Assembly: GCA_024362935.1 (NCBI GenBank)
Contig: JANCRA010000019.1
Span: 6,444,501 to 6,508,500, forward strand
Origin: Setophaga petechia
Taxonomy: Eukaryota > Chordata > Aves > Passeriformes > Parulidae
DNA length: 64,000 bases
Reading direction: 5' to 3'
Shown here: positions 26,801 through 35,369 of the stretch, piece after piece
How the letters are laid out: each line of letters opens with the position of its first letter
Numbering within the stretch: position 1 is the stretch's first letter
Translations under genes and position numbers: made by a program
The notes under the pieces: generated by a model
Databases searched by the model: none
The model's input: only the letters and a program-made list of their open reading frames with translations
Told to the model about the DNA's origin: nothing

Positions 26801-29800
26801 TGAATGCCATGTCATTTATAAGAACTGAATTACACACAGCTAGCACGTTATGCCAAAATGATAATACACAACATGAGTAACAGTCTAATCCAACCAAGAA
26901 ATGAGTGCTGAAAAACAAAATTAATTGTCACTTTAAGTTTGCTGTAAGCACTGAAGAAAACTGTAAGGAGAACAGAGATCACGGTTCCTTATTTATTTTT
27001 AGCTTTCGCTAATCCTATCTTGAGTTTAAAACTGGTATGCATGCAAGTTCATCTAAACACATAGCAAGGGGGCTTGATATAGTGAACTGTTGTGGACACC
27101 TCTAAGATAACAGATGTCTACTTATCTTCTCTTCAACTTAATATTCAAGTGGTTACTGCCACCATCAGTGCTATTTCAGAAAGCTGTAGACTCAGCTGAA
27201 GAGTCGGACAGACTTGCAGAACACTACTGGGGTTTTTTATAATACAAAACTTCACATCACAAGAAATAAGAAGACTTGTCAAAATAGCACAATCAGGTAC
27301 TCTTCAGGTAAGAAAAGTAATTTTAAATCAAGTAATCCTAAAAATACCTAAGATTTTAATAGGTGACTACCTTTACTAAGCAATACCAAGAGGGCTTCAG
27401 GAAAGAAGAAAATCATGCACAGTCACAGGGGATGAAAGCATTAGACACTCCTGCTTCAGTTATTTCCAGGACTCATCTCCTTTTATTATTTCCACTGAAT
27501 TAAATGCCCCTTCCACTTGGCAAAGCTACGCAGCATGGACTCTTCACCTATCTTTTCCATATTCATGGAATATGTTTTCAGATGTTCCATGATTAGAGAT
27601 TACATTTAAATCATTGCAAACTTTGCAGGAAGTGTTCACTTTTTTTTTTTACCCAAGTGGCTCACCTGGATTCTTGAAATAGAAAAGTAAGACCTACAAT
27701 GAGTTTTTTTCTTTTGTCTAACTTAAATGAGCCTGTCTTGAGTATGGCCTCATCACAGAGCCATCTTTTATTTATTTACTATCCAGCAAAGAACATAAGT
27801 AGTCCAGGGCCATGTGTGCTACTCGTATGTTCCAGATGCTTTGTAATAGATATCCTCATATGCACTGAGGAAAGACAACCAAGATTTACTAGAAGGAAGA
27901 TTCCTAAAGCCAGTGGTAGGGTAGCCCTTGCCCAACTTCTGCAAAAACTTGAATTATAGATGAATCATATGTGATTGGTCAATGATGATCATGCTGCTAC
28001 CATGCCTTTTAGACTGACCTATGTTCTTTCTTGCCTATTAAGGGTGGATTTAAATAGTTATGGAAAGAGGTGGCCAATTCATCTGCCAGAAATACTGAAT
28101 TTAAAGACCCATATCTAGAAGTCTCTTTTGTTCCAAATAATGCTGACCGAGCCAGGGAGTCATGGATCATAGTGATACGAAAGTAACCAGATAAGCTGCT
28201 TGTTTATAAGAACATTGCCATTTACAAAACACTTCAAACATGACCTAAGATGAACCCTTAATTTTCAGCTTTAATGTTGGAGAAAGCCTCAGCCCATGAA
28301 GAGGGATACTTCTTTACAGTCAAGCTATTAGAAGAGGTTGGCCAGCTGCAAAGGAAAAAAAGCTTTCAAGCTTTTGCTTTTATCCTACATTAGGCCATAG
28401 GGAAAAAAAAGAAAAAAAAGATGTGTGGATTGATATTGCTGTTAAAGGGAAAAAAAGACATTAAAGTTTATTCCTTATTGCTTTGTTAGCACCATTCAAA
28501 AATACATCTTCCAACCCATACAAACATTACAAGGGATCTGACAGCTTTTTAAACAAGCTGTTAATATTTTATCAACGAACTCATACATCTGATTAATAGC
28601 TTGAGTAATTTCAAATGTATCTCTTCCCATTCATCTCATTTAAAAACTGAAATGCCTGATTAGACAGTAAACCTTAAACAGCGTGGCGGGGGGTGGTGTT
28701 TAAGAAAAACCAACCATAAATCATGAGAAAGTGCAGAACAGCCTCAGACTCAGCTGATACTGAGTCCCATGATGCTATTACACATTTTCCTCACCCCCTC
28801 TTCAAAGCAACAGAAATTTCACAGCACCTTTTAACAAACAAGCAACGAAAGCCTCCCTCCATCCCTCTTCCTAGCAGCCATTTAACTTGTTATTTTCCAG
28901 GATGTGTCCATAGTCTTTTGCCAAGATGGAAGTCACTTTGAGCTTCAGCTGTGTCCTGGTTTCAGCTGGGATAGTTAATATTCTTCCCAGTAGCTGGCAC
29001 AGTTCTGTGTTGCAGATCTGGTATGAACCCTTTATTATTTTTTTCTTTTTTTTTCCCTCTTCTTTTTCTGTTGCATTGAAGTCTCTTTATCTCAACATGT
29101 CCATTTCCCCTTTTTTTTTCCTCCTATCTGAGAATATCAGGTTTAGGACAGGAGCCCTGTAAGCACCTTTCAAGGCTCTGTTCCGGGGATACCAAGAGCT
29201 GCCTTTGAGAGCACTTGCTAGAGGAGACAAAAGTGAAACTCAAGGATTCAGAAAGCATGTATTTGCAAGACCACCATTTTTAAATCCACCTGATCACTCA
29301 ATATGACTCAGAATCTTGTGATTCCTTCTTTCAATTGTGCATTTCCTCCATCAACTCTTGCTCCTTTTTTTTTTTTTTTTGTTTGGATGATTTAGCAAAA
29401 GACACTCTGAAGGTTAGGGCATTTTTGTTTGGTTTTTACTTTGTTTTGGGGTTTTTATATTAAAAAAAAATGACTATATATGCAGCAAATATGAAGCTCA
29501 TATGAATCTACCATATCAAGGCATAATTTCTTTTATCCAGGTATCTACAGTACTTTGCATGTACCTAGAGACACTAAATGTATCCAATTGCTCAACAGTT
29601 TGAGCACTACAAAATTGAAACAGTAAAACAGACTGAAGGTACTCTACAAGACTCAACCAGATTTGAGGGGAAAAAAAAACAAACCACACAACAAAACAGA
29701 AGAAAATCCCCCACATACTACAAATTAGGAAACTTCTATATTTCCTCTAAGACAAGACTGACTTTTAAAATCTGACATATTCAACCTTCTTTAGAAGGTT

Positions 29801-32800
29801 CTTCCACCCCCAGGAAATAGAACAGATATTTTAGCATCAGAATTCACAAACATGCATGTGAAGTATTTGAAAACACACAGGAAATCATGTACAAATTAGC
29901 CATCAAGTATCTCATCTGATTAAATATAAAGAATTGTCAAATGCAGTGTATCTAGAAAACCTACAGTGCAGTAAGGTGAAAGCTGAACTCTGAAACATGT
30001 TCAATTTTCCACAGAACTCATTTACTACCCAAAGAAAGTAAACTCAAACCTGCTTCAAGCAAGCCAACACACCCTCCCCTGGCATTCTGACACCCTGAGG
30101 CAAATGCTGAAAGCAACCACACAGAGCAAAACAGCACACGCCTTTTCAACTCAAGGAGGGCACCCACACCTCTGAACTGCAGCCAGCCTCAAGATGCAAA
30201 GGCAGCAGAGTCCGAACCAAACTAAAGCTTCCACAGGCAGACCTACACATCACCTTCCACTGCTACAAGCTTTGCTACTTTCTTCTCCCTCACACACAGA
30301 CCCCAGCTGGAATCCAACATAAAGAAAGGATACATTTTAGCACCAGAAAATAAATTTTCAATTTCCACAGCCTCATTTTGTAAGGAGCAGTGAACACACA
30401 AGCAAGCTGGCAATACAGACAATTATCATATCTAACAGTATACAGAAAAAACATCAAAAGTCAGCAGATGTGTGTTAGTGTAGTTTGATATTTAGTTTAC
30501 GGTTACAACCTTCAGAGATGGAATAAACACTGTGTGAGTTAATCTTTAGCTTGAACTGACTCTACAAGAAAAGTCAGGCTACTCAAGTCTGACCAGCTAC
30601 AAGTAAGCCATTTTACTTTTGCACTGAAGAACAGAGAGGGATAAAGAACTTCAGAATGCCCTTCTGTGTGACCCTGAGCCCAATGCTGCTGCAAGTGGTG
30701 CAATCTTCAAAGCACCTTTATACACATACAACTGTCACAGGCAGAGGGGAAAAAACACTTCATCAGAATTTCTTGTGAAATTCTTTGACTTCAACTATCT
30801 AAGTACTAACTACAGTTTCTACAACTACATAACCACTGCCTCTAGTTAAAGAAGCATAAATCATGTTTAAGAAGCAAAAATCATGTCACACCTGAGTTGA
30901 TGTGTTAACTTAGGGAAAACAAAAATATTTCCTTTAATTTAAAAACATCTGATGAGTTGAAGTAATTCCTTCATATTTATTTATATGCAAGTTTACCACA
31001 GTAAGTGCACAGACAATCAGAAAAATGAGCTCAAAAGAAAGAGAACTGTCAGTTCTCAAGCACCCCATTTTCCTTCTCCACAAACCAGACCAAAACAAAC
31101 CACTCTGACCTGCCTCTAACAGCTGCATCAAAGAAAGTACTTTCTACTCATTTAATAATCTACTTCATTCCAGAAATGAACCAATATAACTGCACTGACT
31201 GACTTTCCAAGAAATCCCTTAAAGCTCAGCCTCAAAGACACCATCACATCCAAACCTGTCCATTGTAAATCAGGACATGTCCAAATCAAGGTATGAGTTT
31301 ATTTCCTTTGGAAGCACCAAAAGTTCTGCTGATGTTTTTCAATAACTCATTATAAGGAAACTCCTCAGCCAAAGAAGAAGTTATCTTCAAGAAGCTCCAC
31401 AATCCCTCTGGCACCATTAAGGTCAATCCCTGAAGCCAACTTATTCAGACAGCCAGGCTTTGTTTCTCAGTAGATACAAGACACAAAAATTACATGTATT
31501 TCAGAGCAATAATAAAGAGGACACACTGATATTGACACACAAAGGACACCAAGCATCAAAAAGTCTCACTCACCCTCTCACAGGATCACAAACCATAGCC
31601 AGATGCACTACAATAGCCTCCAAAACCTAGCTAATTCCAAGAGAGGAAATAACTAGTTTATTCTTCCTTCATAGATTCCAGAACAAAACCAAGTCAAATT
31701 CTACAGGTAAAATCCAAAAAGAAACCCTGCCCTCTAGTCAAAAGAAGTTATATAAAAATTTGCTGCCAGATTCACAAAATAAAGTTCCCATTTCACACAC
31801 TGCACCAGAGAAAGAGAATTCCAAGAATAAATTAAAATTACTAACAGCAGACCACATAGCCAAACAAATAATACTACACAAATTCAACTCCTTGTCAAAT
31901 AGAACCCTCTCCTATACCAACAAAAGTAACCAATTTTTCTCACCAGCCCTATAGAAACACCAGAGAAGCAGTGAAAGAATCTCATTCATTTCCATGAACA
32001 GTGAACAACTGTACTCCCACTTTCATCCTCAGCAACTGCAAACCAGCTGCTCACTGCCACTAGGACAGCACAGGAACAGCTGTCCAGGTGTCCCTGGGAC
32101 ACACTTCCTATCAGACAGACAAAAAGGCACACAGTAACAGCAAAAGCCACTTAAATTGTTTGAGAAGTGTTTGGGAGCTGCCACTGCCAGGTTACCACCC
32201 CAGCCTTTCTCTTTTGCCTGCAAAGCCACTGAGTACCACACTCAACCAGGAACTGATCCATCTTAAGAATAGCATAGCAAAAAAAAAGTTCTCAGAAGAT
32301 CAGCCCCTTATTCAATGAATGGAATAAGGAAGTCTGAAATACACAGGACAGGGCAAAGCAGGTAGCCATTAGTAAGATTCCACTGGGTTAGCATTTCTCA
32401 GCTTACATGAGTACAGTTTTGCAAGGTTATTGCAAATATGACATATTTATATGTACCACAGCAATCTGAAAAAACCCTATTTTTTAAAGTGGTATGATGT
32501 TGATAATCAGAAACCATCATCAGTATGGTATGTATCTCTACAATTATGAAGACTTCTTCCACTTTAGTTACAAAGCAATTAATTATAAAGTAACTTGCTA
32601 TTATAGACAGTAATTTACACTTTGTCAATATTTCTCATACCCACCTGTCACAAGGAACAAGTTGCAAGAATGTTTCATTTCACTTCAGAGTACAGAAGCC
32701 TAGTGAAAGTCTGTTTCTTCTCGCTATTTCCTACCTCACCCATAAAACTTTTCCTCAGCTTGTCTCTCTCTCCGTCCTCTCAGGAAAATACTCCTCTTGC

Positions 32801-33505
32801 TTCTCCTAGTGCCATCACATCCATGCAAAAGGAAACTCTGAGCTTGCCTGGAACAGCAGCACAGCTCTCCCCAGACTGAAGCATTTGTTTCAGCCTACTC
32901 CCTGATTTACTTGCTTAAGTTGTCCTCCAGAATTAATGTTCCTTTAGTTAAGGTACAGCTTCCTTTCCTGGACTACCACTCCAGTTTTGCTAGTACAATT
33001 TGTATTCCCACAAAAGGCACTTCAGGAATAGACATACCATACCTACACTTAAGACAATTATTACTGTAAACACTCCTTAATTCAGCAGTCACTGAATTAT
33101 AATAAGGCTGAAATTGAGACTGGTGTTTAAATTATCAGGAAAAGAAACAGTTTTACCAAACGTCTGTGCAAACCTATACCATTTGCTATTACGACATTCA
33201 GCTGATACAAGTAGAGTTCCCCTTCTGGTAATAAGTCATAAGAAAATTTTCCACAGCCACTTCCATTTAATGTAGACTTTTTCCAACTACTTCCATGCAG
33301 ACAGAACATTCTTCACTGCAACATAATGCTCCACTGGAGCCTAAAATCCCCAAAAGTGTAACACTTAAAAGGGGAAAAGAATGTGGAAATGTTTTACTTA
33401 CTGGAGATATGACTGCCAGTTTACTTTGTTTGCCCGAACTTCAGCAGCTTTGGCAGCAATGATGTTTGTTGGGACAGCAGCATCTACAGCACCTCGGATA
33501 TCCAT
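2764..33505 (-). CDS. ATP6V1H: V-type proton ATPase subunit H (11 coding exons; C-terminal exon outside window)
   Basis: Subunit H is a cytosolic V1 subunit of the vacuolar proton pump. It bridges V1 and V0, is needed for coupled ATP-driven proton transport, and in the family restrains ATP hydrolysis by free V1. The joined exons encode residues 1-422 plus two bases of codon 423. They are near-identical to mammalian ATP6V1H throughout, for example [40 protein letters not shown] and [14 protein letters not shown]. The family has an N-terminal HEAT/armadillo-like solenoid and a smaller C-terminal domain beginning around residue 350; the last roughly 57 residues are missing here. Exons (high to low coordinate): 33505-33402, 25095-24993, 22222-22133, 17023-16910, 14237-14133, 13087-13034, 10850-10753, 9320-9128, 6118-5940, 5156-5031, 2865-2764. 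Codon counts and phases agree at every junction. The start is the MDIRG methionine: an in-frame TAA lies 15 bases upstream, so the three extra N-terminal residues of the human protein are absent. Confidence 0.97.
2866..5030 (-). other. ATP6V1H intron 11, no further feature seen
   Basis: AT-rich intron. A G/T-rich low-complexity run lies at about 4022-4110. No repeat family or exon was recognised. Confidence 0.7.
5031..5156 (-). CDS. ATP6V1H: ATP6V1H exon 11: residues 347-388 plus two bases
   Basis: Encodes S(split) [18 protein letters not shown] to NEKNYELL and ends AA before a GTAAGTTTT donor (phase 2). The acceptor is TTGTGTTGCAG. It includes the [14 protein letters not shown] segment that opens the C-terminal domain. 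Confidence 0.97.
5157..5939 (-). other. ATP6V1H intron 10, nothing recognised
   Basis: Short AT-rich intron without a recognisable repeat or exon. Confidence 0.7.
5940..6118 (-). CDS. ATP6V1H: ATP6V1H exon 10: residues 288-346 plus two bases
   Basis: Encodes [18 protein letters not shown] to LGESVQDL and ends AG before a GTATGC donor (phase 2). The acceptor is CTTCCCTAG. It carries an acidic stretch (YDDEDISED) just before the expected boundary between the N- and C-terminal domains. Confidence 0.97.
6119..9127 (-). other. ATP6V1H intron 9, nothing recognised
   Basis: About 3 kb of AT-rich intron. There are poly(A)/poly(T) runs at about 7905-7922 and 8979-9001. No transposable element or exon was recognised. 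Confidence 0.65.
9128..9320 (-). CDS. ATP6V1H: ATP6V1H exon 9: residues 223-287
   Basis: A 193-base exon encoding [17 protein letters not shown] to [10 protein letters not shown]. The acceptor is AATTTTTTAG and the donor GTGAGTACC (phase 0). It forms a core part of the helical-repeat solenoid and is highly conserved. Confidence 0.97.
9321..10752 (-). other. ATP6V1H intron 8, nothing recognised
   Basis: AT-rich intron. The short open frames here on both strands show no coding signature. Confidence 0.65.
10753..10850 (-). CDS. ATP6V1H: ATP6V1H exon 8: residues 191-222 plus two bases
   Basis: Encodes [16 protein letters not shown] to VEADGVN and ends TG before a GTGAGCACC donor (phase 2). The acceptor is TTTCACCCAG. 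Codon 223 (Cys) is completed by the first base of the next exon. Confidence 0.96.
12020..12040. repeat. Short hairpin, 8-bp stem
   Basis: TGCCCTAC and GTAGGGCA are exact inverted copies around a 5-base loop. Confidence 0.7.
12130..12159. repeat. Perfect hairpin, 13-bp stem and 4-base loop
   Basis: TCCTGTAGAGGAG at 12130-12142 is followed by a GTTT loop and its exact reverse complement at 12147-12159. It is GC-richer than its surroundings. Confidence 0.85.
12664..12712 (-). mobile_element. CR1 LINE 3'-end fragment, minus orientation
   Basis: AATCACAGAATCATTTGGGC followed by TGGAAAAGACCTCTAAG is the complement of the CR1 3' terminus. Confidence 0.7.
13034..13087 (-). CDS. ATP6V1H: ATP6V1H exon 7: 18-residue alternative exon, residues 173-190
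   Basis: A 54-base phase 0-0 cassette encoding [18 protein letters not shown]. It lies between a TTTACTAG acceptor and a GTGAGTATA donor. In mammals the homologous 18 residues distinguish the longer and shorter subunit H isoforms (SFD-alpha and SFD-beta). Skipping it here would keep the frame. The residue numbers match human 176-193 less the three missing N-terminal residues. It is the fastest-changing segment of the protein, rich in Gly and Ser, consistent with a flexible loop. Confidence 0.93.
13088..14132 (-). other. ATP6V1H intron 6, nothing recognised apart from a poly(A) run
   Basis: AT-rich. A 14-base poly(A) lies at 13187-13200 and an A-rich run at about 14024-14044. The overlapping open frames at 13.66-13.96 kb on both strands show no family resemblance. 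Confidence 0.65.
14133..14237 (-). CDS. ATP6V1H: ATP6V1H exon 6: residues 138-172
   Basis: A 105-base phase 0-0 exon encoding [15 protein letters not shown] to KTQLSSQ. The acceptor is CTTTTTCAG and the donor GTAAAAAGC. The donor is weaker than its neighbours (G+5 replaced by A), and it is the one that chooses between including or skipping the next 54-base exon. Confidence 0.96.
14238..16909 (-). other. ATP6V1H intron 5
   Basis: AT-rich intron with an LTR 5'-end fragment at 16319-16495 and a small hairpin at 15642-15663 (GCAGTCAG / CTGACTGC). No exon was recognised. Confidence 0.65.
16319..16495 (+). mobile_element. ERVL-like LTR 5'-end fragment, plus orientation
   Basis: GGGTTTGGTTGGGATGGACT, TTAATTCTCTTCATAGTAGT and the GCTGCTGAGCAGTACTTG block follow the order of the avian LTR seen more completely at 37900-38859. 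It breaks off after the TCTCAC block. Confidence 0.6.
16910..17023 (-). CDS. ATP6V1H: ATP6V1H exon 5: residues 100-137
   Basis: A 114-base phase 0-0 exon encoding [18 protein letters not shown] to QDLFTVHM. The acceptor is TTTTTACAG and the donor GTAAGTTTT. It is the most divergent stretch relative to the human protein as remembered ([11 protein letters not shown] against VSIFFDYARCS), but the frame is open and the ends are conserved. Confidence 0.95.
18247..18353 (+). mobile_element. LTR 3'-end fragment, plus orientation
   Basis: AAGTTTTCTCACTTTTACTC, then CTCTTCCCCATCCC, then GTGAGTGGCTATGTGGTGCT and a GGGGTTGAACCACAACA end. It is the terminal part of the same LTR type as at 37900-38859. 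Confidence 0.65.
18660..18965 (+). other. Unidentified open frame of about 100 codons in an intron
   Basis: Open from just after a TAA at 18657 to a TAA at 18963-18965, with an ATG at 18684. The ATG-started product is 93 residues. It is rich in Lys, Glu and Ser and ends with a helix-like stretch ([20 protein letters not shown]). Its composition is more protein-like than the other short frames here. It is on the strand opposite to ATP6V1H. No homologue was recognised. It could be a chance frame, a decayed retrocopy or part of an unannotated transcript. Confidence 0.25.
19635..19880 (+). mobile_element. CR1 LINE 3' end, plus orientation
   Basis: GTGAGGCACTGGAACAGGTT, GAGCAACCTGGTCTAGCTGA and AACCCAAACCATTCTATGAT occur in CR1 order. 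The fragment finishes in the ATTCTATG/ATTCTGTG terminal microsatellite at about 19858-19874. It is a 5'-truncated copy, as is usual for the family. Confidence 0.92.
21685..21780 (-). mobile_element. CR1 LINE 3'-end fragment, minus orientation
   Basis: TTTAGGTTGGGAAAGACCCT then TAAGATCACCAAACCTACCA is the complement of the CR1 terminus. It is diverged and short. Confidence 0.75.
22133..22222 (-). CDS. ATP6V1H: ATP6V1H exon 4: residues 70-99
   Basis: A 90-base phase 0-0 exon encoding [18 protein letters not shown] to VDDMLQ. The acceptor is TTTTTCTAG and the donor GTAGGTC. It is part of the N-terminal helical-repeat domain. Confidence 0.96.
22540..22586. repeat. Imperfect hairpin at an LTR end
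   Basis: GTTCTCATGG...CACTGGCA pairs with TGCCAGTG...CCATGAGAAC across 47 bases, with a small bulge. It spans the outer edge of the LTR. Confidence 0.75.
22547..23828 (-). mobile_element. Solo LTR of about 1.28 kb, minus orientation
   Basis: This GC-rich block contrasts with the AT-rich intron. Read on the minus strand it starts TGTGGTCAGG and ends TCAAACCA (TG...CA). It carries a TATA-like GGTTAAAAGCAGG near the start, an exact 19-bp tandem duplication in its front part and an AATAAA near 22665. Open frames of 65-170 codons on both strands inside it are not conserved genes. The layout matches a passerine-type ERV LTR recalled from memory. No clear target duplication was found, so the ends are provisional. 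It lies sense to ATP6V1H. Confidence 0.7.
23364..23401. repeat. Exact 19-bp tandem duplication inside the LTR
   Basis: TGCCCGGAGACTCCCACAG occurs twice head to tail (23364-23382 and 23383-23401) without a mismatch. It is in the U3-like part of the LTR, where duplicated enhancer units are common. Confidence 0.9.
24993..25095 (-). CDS. ATP6V1H: ATP6V1H exon 3: residues 35-69
   Basis: Encodes Q(split) [15 protein letters not shown] to LLQTEGNQ. The acceptor is TTTTTCAG and the donor GTAACTTTC (phase 0). The upstream intron side is unusual: an antisense LTR begins only 54 bases before the acceptor (see the element at 25150). Confidence 0.96.
25150..26134 (+). mobile_element. Solo LTR of about 985 bp, plus orientation, 54 bp from exon 3
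   Basis: Starts TGTACTGGGTTCACATGGCA and ends ACCACCGTACA, giving 5-bp inverted termini TGTAC/GTACA. Inside, CTGCAGCCCATGGAG-type units recur (about 25510-25620). An AATAAA-containing CAGCAATAAATGAATTTAAT lies near 25955, followed by GCCTGTTTTGCCCATGATAG. These are landmarks of a common avian LTR. No clean target-site duplication is visible. It is antisense to ATP6V1H. Confidence 0.8.
26160..26650 (-). mobile_element. CR1 LINE 3' region, minus orientation
   Basis: Begins AGAATCATAAAATGGTTTGG, then GGGCAACCTGTTCCACTCC, CCATTGCCCACTGTTTTGTC, TCCCCAAAGCCTTCTCCAG and AGGACCCCAGAGCTGGATGC, in CR1 order reversed. On the minus strand it keeps short open pieces such as [11 protein letters not shown], typical of the CR1 3' region. 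It abuts the LTR just upstream. Confidence 0.92.
28949..29125 (+). mobile_element. Internally deleted ERVL-like LTR fragment, plus orientation
   Basis: TCCTGGTTTCAGCTGGGATA and TTCTTCCCAGTAGCTGGC are the LTR start. After a T-rich join, AGTCTCTTTATCTCAACATG is its poly(A)-proximal part, so the middle has been lost. Confidence 0.65.
29365..29380. repeat. Poly(T) run
   Basis: Uninterrupted T run of about 16 bases in a T-rich context. No associated element was recognised. Confidence 0.8.
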
Positions 33506-33528
33506 CTTGACTGATAATTAAAATGTAC
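33402..33528 (-). CDS. ATP6V1H: ATP6V1H exon 2: start codon, residues 1-34 plus two bases
   Basis: The acceptor is GCATTTCTAG before 33528. The first 23 bases are 5' UTR, then ATG at 33505-33503. The exon encodes [16 protein letters not shown] to SYL and ends with CA before a GTAAGT donor (phase 2). The donor sits in good context. An in-frame TAA in the UTR part fixes the start at MDIRG. Confidence 0.96.
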
Positions 33529-34839
33529 CTAGAAATGCAAACCAGATTTGAGACCTTTAATTAAACAGCAGAGTATTTGTCCAATATTTTAAAGAAACAA
33601 AAAGAAAAATCTGTTTCCAGGTGCCCCATTCCTTAACACTGTATTAGTTAGCTTCTGAAAAAATCCAAGTTTTATAAAGTACTTAAAACATGGCTTATTG
33701 GAAACAAAAATAAGCCAAACCTACACACTCAATCATAAGTTCACTAAAATAAAAGACACAGACCATTACTAAATAACTCCCAGTCTTGAGAATCCTTGAA
33801 CAATGAAATTAAGTTACTTGAATTAAGGTGGCTCTTCTGCATCATCCAGGTAGCCCTACAGATAAGAGAACCTGTCTTCTTTCCAAATCTTCTTTCCAGG
33901 GTTAAAATTCATTGCATATCCTCCCCACCCCCACAGCTTAAGACTGATTTACTTCAGGTCTAAAAGCATTTAGACATTAGAAACATGGAGACTACTTCAG
34001 GGAGGAAAAAAACCCACAAATACATAAATTAACACCATGCTACACAGACTTAACAAGAAAATCAATATCAATAGTGTACAGAAAGCAAACAAAAAAATAA
34101 ATGTGAACAGAAGCTCTTTATCAGGATATAGTACATTACCACAGATAGTGACCTTCACCACTTCTTCCCCCTTCCCTTATGGTTTAAATCTCCACCTGAC
34201 TCTGATGCCAAAACAAGAAGTGTGTTGGCAGAGACTCCAGATCCAGTTAGAGCTGGAATTCCTTACAGCCTGAACTGTACGCAGCCTCTCCACACAGCCT
34301 GTTTCTGGACTGTTCTGGCCCCCCTTACAGAACAAGCAAGAGCAAACTGGCACATTCAGGCCTAACCCTCCCAAGCACAGCCTGCCTTTATGACTGAATG
34401 AGAATCCAGCTCTAACAAAAGAAACCAAAAAAATTAGGAACTATCCTGGGCAAACAGAAAAGGAGAAATGCCCTCCCTTTGAAACCACCTCAGTGAGCAG
34501 ACACGCACACAGGCGGCACCGCTCTGTCCTTCAGTGACCACGGAAGGTTTCCAGGCCCTCTGACCCACCCAGACCCACTCAAACACTGCCCGAGGGCAGG
34601 GTCGGTACCAGCAGTTTCGGAGCTGCAGTTAAGCCGCAGAAGCAGCGCCTGGGACAGAGCAGGCACGGTCCTGCCGCTCCCGGCACGGCTCACCGAGGGG
34701 CCCGGCAGAGCCCGGACCCTGGCGGCAGCCGCGGAGCCTACGGAGCCCTCCGCACCCCCCGAGCCCGCCAGAGCCCGTGAGGCGGCACGGCCCGACCCCG
34801 GCACCCACCGCGCCAGGGCCCAGGGCAGCTCCCACTCAC
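33529..34839 (-). other. ATP6V1H intron 1
   Basis: AT-rich at low coordinates, passing into the CpG-rich promoter region from about 34.5 kb. No repeat was recognised. Confidence 0.7.
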
Positions 34840-34988
34840 CGCAGGGGGGTGTCAGCGGCAGAGGCCGTGCGGGGCCGGGGGGAAGGAAGCGGGGAGGGAA
34901 TGAAGGGAGAAAGAAGAGCAGAGGAGGCCGCGGGCGGCCCTCGGCAGCCCGGGCAGAGCGCGCATCCGCCGGCCCCGCCGCTGCCGCC
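34840..34988 (-). other. ATP6V1H: ATP6V1H non-coding first exon (5' UTR), 5' end approximate
   Basis: A strong minus-strand splice donor (TGCG then GTGAGTGGG) ends this exon at 34840, and the next exon begins at 33528 after a CTAG acceptor. The transcribed strand is pyrimidine-rich at about 34865-34925. The transcription start cannot be fixed from sequence; it is placed below the E-box pair. If transcription began above 34993, an upstream ATG there would open a 54-codon uORF. That uORF would run across the splice in the same frame as the main start and stop at the TAA just before it. Confidence 0.6.
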
Positions 34989-35012
34989 GTCATGTGACGC
35001 CGCTCACGTGAG
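34989..35012. promoter_or_regulatory. Two palindromic E-box / CLEAR-like sites
   Basis: GTCATGTGAC at 34989-34998 differs by one base from the palindromic CLEAR-type core GTCACGTGAC. CTCACGTGAG at 35003-35012 is a perfect palindrome with a CACGTG core. The centres are 14 bp apart. CLEAR elements are bound by TFEB, TFE3 and MITF and control lysosomal and V-ATPase genes in mammals. Occupancy here is inferred. Confidence 0.6.
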
Positions 35013-35142
35013 CGGGACGGCGGCCTGCGAGGGACATGTCACCCCGCCCCCGGCTGCGCGCAGTCAGTGTTGCGGCTATATACACGTATTTAAAGCACAT
35101 AAAAATACTCATGGAGGTTTGTACGTACCTACACATGTCATG

Positions 35143-35361
35143 GAGCCATAGGATGGACTGGGTTGGAAGGGACCTTCTAGATCATCTGATTCCAACACCC
35201 CTGCCATGGATGCGGCCCAGGACAGGGCTGGCATTCTGGGCTGTGAGGGCACATTGCCGGGTGATGTTAAAATTCATGCAAACAGCACCCCCAAGTCCTT
35301 CTCCTCAGAGAATCTGCTCTCAATCCTTTCTCTGCCCAGCCTGTGTTTGTGTCTGGGATTG
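35143..35361 (-). mobile_element. CR1 LINE 3'-end fragment, minus orientation, beside the promoter
   Basis: GGATGGACTGGGTTGGAAGG, GACCTTCTAGATCATCTGAT and GCCCAGCCTGTGTTTGTGTC are reversed CR1 landmarks. It stops abruptly at GGGATTGCCC, where the next LTR begins. Confidence 0.88.
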
Positions 35362-35369
35362 CCCTTGAA

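Larger units (their letters stand above)
25096..33401 (-). other. ATP6V1H intron 2
   Basis: An 8.3 kb intron with an LTR (25150-26134), a CR1 (26160-26650), an LTR fragment (28949-29125) and a poly(T) run at about 29365-29380. The stretch from 29.2 to 33.4 kb is AT-rich with nothing recognised. Confidence 0.65.
34620..35060 (-). promoter_or_regulatory. ATP6V1H: CpG-rich promoter of ATP6V1H
   Basis: A sharp rise in G+C and CpG surrounds the non-coding first exon, and there is no TATA box at a suitable place. A CCCCGCCCC Sp1-type box lies at about 35042-35050 and the E-box pair at 34989-35012. The AT-rich flank resumes at about 35075. This is the usual architecture of a housekeeping V-ATPase promoter. 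Confidence 0.8.
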
